64,000 nucleotides of DNA from Actinomycetota bacterium (lineage in GTDB: Bacteria > Actinomycetota > UBA4738 > HRBIN12): positions 588,138 to 652,137 of the forward strand of contig JBBECT010000005.1 in NCBI GenBank assembly GCA_040881665.1, read 5' to 3'. Under the pieces are notes generated by a model. The model was not told the DNA's origin and did not search any database. It worked only from the letters and a program-made list of their open reading frames with translations. The position numbers and the translations under genes were made by a program. Below are positions 62,306 to 64,000 of the stretch, piece by piece; position 1 is the first letter of the stretch; every line of letters starts with the position of its first letter.

Positions 62306-62758
62306 ATGGAGAAGACCCACGCCCGCACCCGCCGCGGCATCGTCGCGGCGTTGTTGATCACCGGCATGTTGACGGCCATGACCTTCACGACCATGACCTT
62401 CACGACCGCGCCGTCTGCCTCTGCCGCCCGCCGCGTTCCGCGGCAGCTCTGCAAGTTCGACTGGAAGAAGAGCGATCGTCAGGTCAAGCGCACGATCCGG
62501 TGTGCCGTTCGCCGCTGGCACGTCCGTGGCGGCGTTCGCAAGGCCATGAAGGTCGCTCGCCGTGAGTCGGGGTTCGAGCCCCGCGCGTACAACTCGGCCG
62601 GCCCCTATCTCGGGGTCTACCAGCACGTTCGCTCGTACTGGCCGAGCCGAGCCCGGCAGATGGGCTTGCCCGGCAAGTCCGCGTTCAACGGCCGTGCGAA
62701 CGTGATCGTGTCGATCCGCATGGTCAACAAGCACGGATGGGGTCCCTGGGGCGGCTGA
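62306..62758 (+). CDS. Small secreted transglycosylase/lysozyme-like protein
   Basis: Protein of 150 residues with a signal peptide (TAPSASAA at about 40) and a C-terminal lysozyme-like domain: KVARRESGFEPRAYNSAGPYLGVYQH carries the ES motif of SLT/goose-type lysozymes, and NGRANVIVSIRMVNKHGWGPWG the terminal motif. It likely cuts peptidoglycan outside the cell. The basic middle (RRVPRQLCKFDWKKSDRQVKRTIRC) has a Cys pair. Start ATG 62306; weak GGGGGTG 10 nt upstream. Possibly controlled by the structured leader. Confidence 0.8.
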   Translation: MEKTHARTRRGIVAALLITGMLTAMTFTTMTFTTAPSASAARRVPRQLCKFDWKKSDRQVKRTIRCAVRRWHVRGGVRKAMKVARRESGFEPRAYNSAGPYLGVYQHVRSYWPSRARQMGLPGKSAFNGRANVIVSIRMVNKHGWGPWGG

Positions 62759-62776
62759 CCCGGGTCCCGCGAACCT

Positions 62777-63106
62777 TCAGCGAACCGGACCCCCCGGTCG
62801 CGGCGCTCCCAGCAAGGCGTCGCGAACCTCCTCGAGGGAGGTGGCGACGACGTCGGCCCCGGGGGTGTTCCGGTCCGTCACGATCCGCATCGCCGGGTAG
62901 CGCTCCCGCACCGTGGCGACGAGTTCCTCGAACGGTCCGAACGCGACGAGGAAATGCGGACGATCGTTGTCCAGCTGTACGAGTGCGTCCGATGCATCGA
63001 TCGCTCCGGACGTCAACTCCCACTCCGCCGAGACCGACGCACGCTTGAGCTCCAACAGCGACCCGCGATCGGTCGACACGCACAGCACCTTCACCGCCCG
63101 GCACAT
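62777..63106 (-). CDS. Pseudo-receiver (CheY-fold) protein
   Basis: Protein of 109 residues with alternating strands and helices as in a receiver (VKVLCVSTDR, WELTSGAIDASDALVQL, PHFLVAFGPFEELVATV, AMRIVTDR, DVVATSLEEVRDALLG). At the place of the phosphoacceptor Asp there is LVAFGPF, so it should not be phosphorylated. A second frame on the same strand (62724-63104) is a shadow. It starts 9 nt after the corA stop. Function unknown. Confidence 0.6.
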   Translation of the reverse strand: MCRAVKVLCVSTDRGSLLELKRASVSAEWELTSGAIDASDALVQLDNDRPHFLVAFGPFEELVATVRERYPAMRIVTDRNTPGADVVATSLEEVRDALLGAPRPGGPVR

Positions 63107-63115
63107 GACCGCAGT

Positions 63116-64000
63116 CTAGAGCCAGTCACGCTTGCGGAACATCCGGTGCAGTGCGAACGCGGTGATGCCCATCAACGCCAGCGCCATCGCGTACCCGAAG
63201 CGCCAGTCGAGTTCAGGCATGTAGCGGAAGTTCATCCCGTACACCCCCGAGATCAGGGTGGGCACCAGCAGGATGCTCCCCCAAGAGGTCACCCGTTTCA
63301 TGATCACGTTCGTCCTGTTCGCGACCTGCGCACGCTGGGTCTCGATCGCCGACTGCAGCACGTCGCGCACGTTGTCGGCGAACTCCAGGGTTCGGAGCGC
63401 GTGATCGAGGAGGTCACGGTAGTACGGAGCGAGCTTCTCGGAGTTGATCTCGGGCCGGTCGCGGATCATGTCGACGATCTCGCGGACGGGCGCAACCGTC
63501 CGTCGGAAGACCGACACTCGGCGCTTGGCGCGGATCAGGTCGTTCTGCACCCCGGTGCCGGTGGCGTCGTCGAACGCCCGGTCTTCCAGATCGTCGGCGA
63601 CCTCCTCGAACCTCTCGGCGATCGACAGGTACTCGTCGACGACCCCATCGAGCATCACGTACAAGAACGCGGCCGGCCCCTGTACCGCGAGCTCCCGCTG
63701 CGATCGGATCCGCTCGATCGCCGCGGGGAGCCGGCTTCCGGGATCCCGGCGAAACGTGATCAACAGATTCGGCAGGACGATCGCGTGGACCTCGCGATCG
63801 ATCAACTCGCCGTGCACGTCCTGCTCGAGTGCGCGAAGCACGACGGTGAAGTAGTCCGCGAAGAACTCGACCTTCGATCGTTGTCGCCAATGGAGCGCGT
63901 CCTCGATCGTCAGCGGGTGGAGCTCGACGACCTTCTCGATCGCGGCCAGGTCCTCGGGACCGGGTTCCTGTGCGTCGATCCATGCCCGCGTGGAATCGTC
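63116..64000 (-). CDS. corA: CorA-type magnesium/divalent cation transporter, N-terminus outside the window
   Basis: C-terminal 294 residues of CorA; the frame stays open to the window edge at 64000 (DDSTRAWIDAQEPG... upstream). The signature YGMNF lies between two C-terminal helices, preceded by a long helix with NRTNVIMKRVTSWGSILLVPTLI. It would form a pentameric Mg2+/Co2+ channel. A second cation carrier (58415) is 4 kb away. The pseudo-receiver gene follows after 9 nt. Confidence 0.94.
   Translation of the reverse strand, partial: DDSTRAWIDAQEPGPEDLAAIEKVVELHPLTIEDALHWRQRSKVEFFADYFTVVLRALEQDVHGELIDREVHAIVLPNLLITFRRDPGSRLPAAIERIRSQRELAVQGPAAFLYVMLDGVVDEYLSIAERFEEVADDLEDRAFDDATGTGVQNDLIRAKRRVSVFRRTVAPVREIVDMIRDRPEINSEKLAPYYRDLLDHALRTLEFADNVRDVLQSAIETQRAQVANRTNVIMKRVTSWGSILLVPTLISGVYGMNFRYMPELDWRFGYAMALALMGITAFALHRMFRKRDWL

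Overview
The window looks like a GC-rich (roughly 68-70 % by eye) chromosomal segment of an actinobacterium, probably an uncultured or deep-branching Actinomycetota lineage. The evidence is the frequent GTG starts behind AGGAGG-type Shine-Dalgarno sequences, two F420-type LLM flavoprotein oxidoreductases and a lone FrhB-family protein, an RskA-like anti-sigma factor with its ECF sigma factor, a GlpX class II FBPase, a PucR regulator and a SufR-like regulator. No tRNA, rRNA, IS element, phage gene or CRISPR array was seen. Coding density is very high, with many 1-4 nt ATGA/GTGA overlaps. This assignment comes from gene content and composition, not from a phylogenetic marker.

Layout. 1-9.5 kb: tail of pgsA, a sugar-nucleotide-type epimerase, glpX, an LLM oxidoreductase, a sigma/anti-sigma pair, an NfeD/SPFH membrane pair, and pilT with a degenerate cyclase-fold gene in front. 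9.6-20.6 kb: a SufR-like regulator divergent from the Fe-S carrier mrp/apbC, then housekeeping and small membrane or enzyme genes (PAP2, LapA, SRPBCC, PPOX, CPBP protease, methyltransferase, PIG-L, PepA, cupin), ending with a TPP riboswitch controlling a CytX-type permease. 20.7-28.3 kb: a signalling island with a four-PAS sensor kinase whose phosphoacceptor His is replaced, a REC-EAL protein, a REC-histidine kinase coupled to it, and two REC-GGDEF proteins of GGDDF type. 28.4-36.8 kb: cystathionine beta-synthase, a DUF429 protein and a gamma-synthase/lyase (transsulfuration), then a secreted sugar dehydrogenase, a 54-residue protein missed by size cut-offs, NUDIX, M20 peptidase, an A-type Fe-S carrier and FrhB. 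36.9-42.5 kb: two tandem paralogous PAS histidine kinases preceded by an eroded third copy with three internal deletions.

42.5-57 kb: ferredoxin, an LLM oxidoreductase/hydrolase pair with overlapping divergent starts, then a polyamine/GABA island. PotABCD would import polyamine. An aminobutyraldehyde-type dehydrogenase, GabT and a succinate-semialdehyde-type dehydrogenase would convert it to succinate. A PucR regulator sits among them, and a near-identical TGTAC-N5-GGACA dyad occurs upstream of both pucR/gabT and the dehydrogenase operon. A PiT phosphate transporter with its DUF47 partner is inserted in this island. 57-64 kb: a cysteine-free HesB-like protein, an HhH-GPD glycosylase, an SLC41/MgtE-type transporter coupled to a PhoU-TrkA_C protein, ispH, a structured leader before a small secreted transglycosylase-like protein, a pseudo-receiver protein, and corA running off the right edge.

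The points most worth following up are the predicted PucR operator, the His-less kinase beside two receiver-sharing output proteins, the decaying kinase copy, the cyclase-fold protein coupled to pilT, and the structured leader at 62.2 kb.
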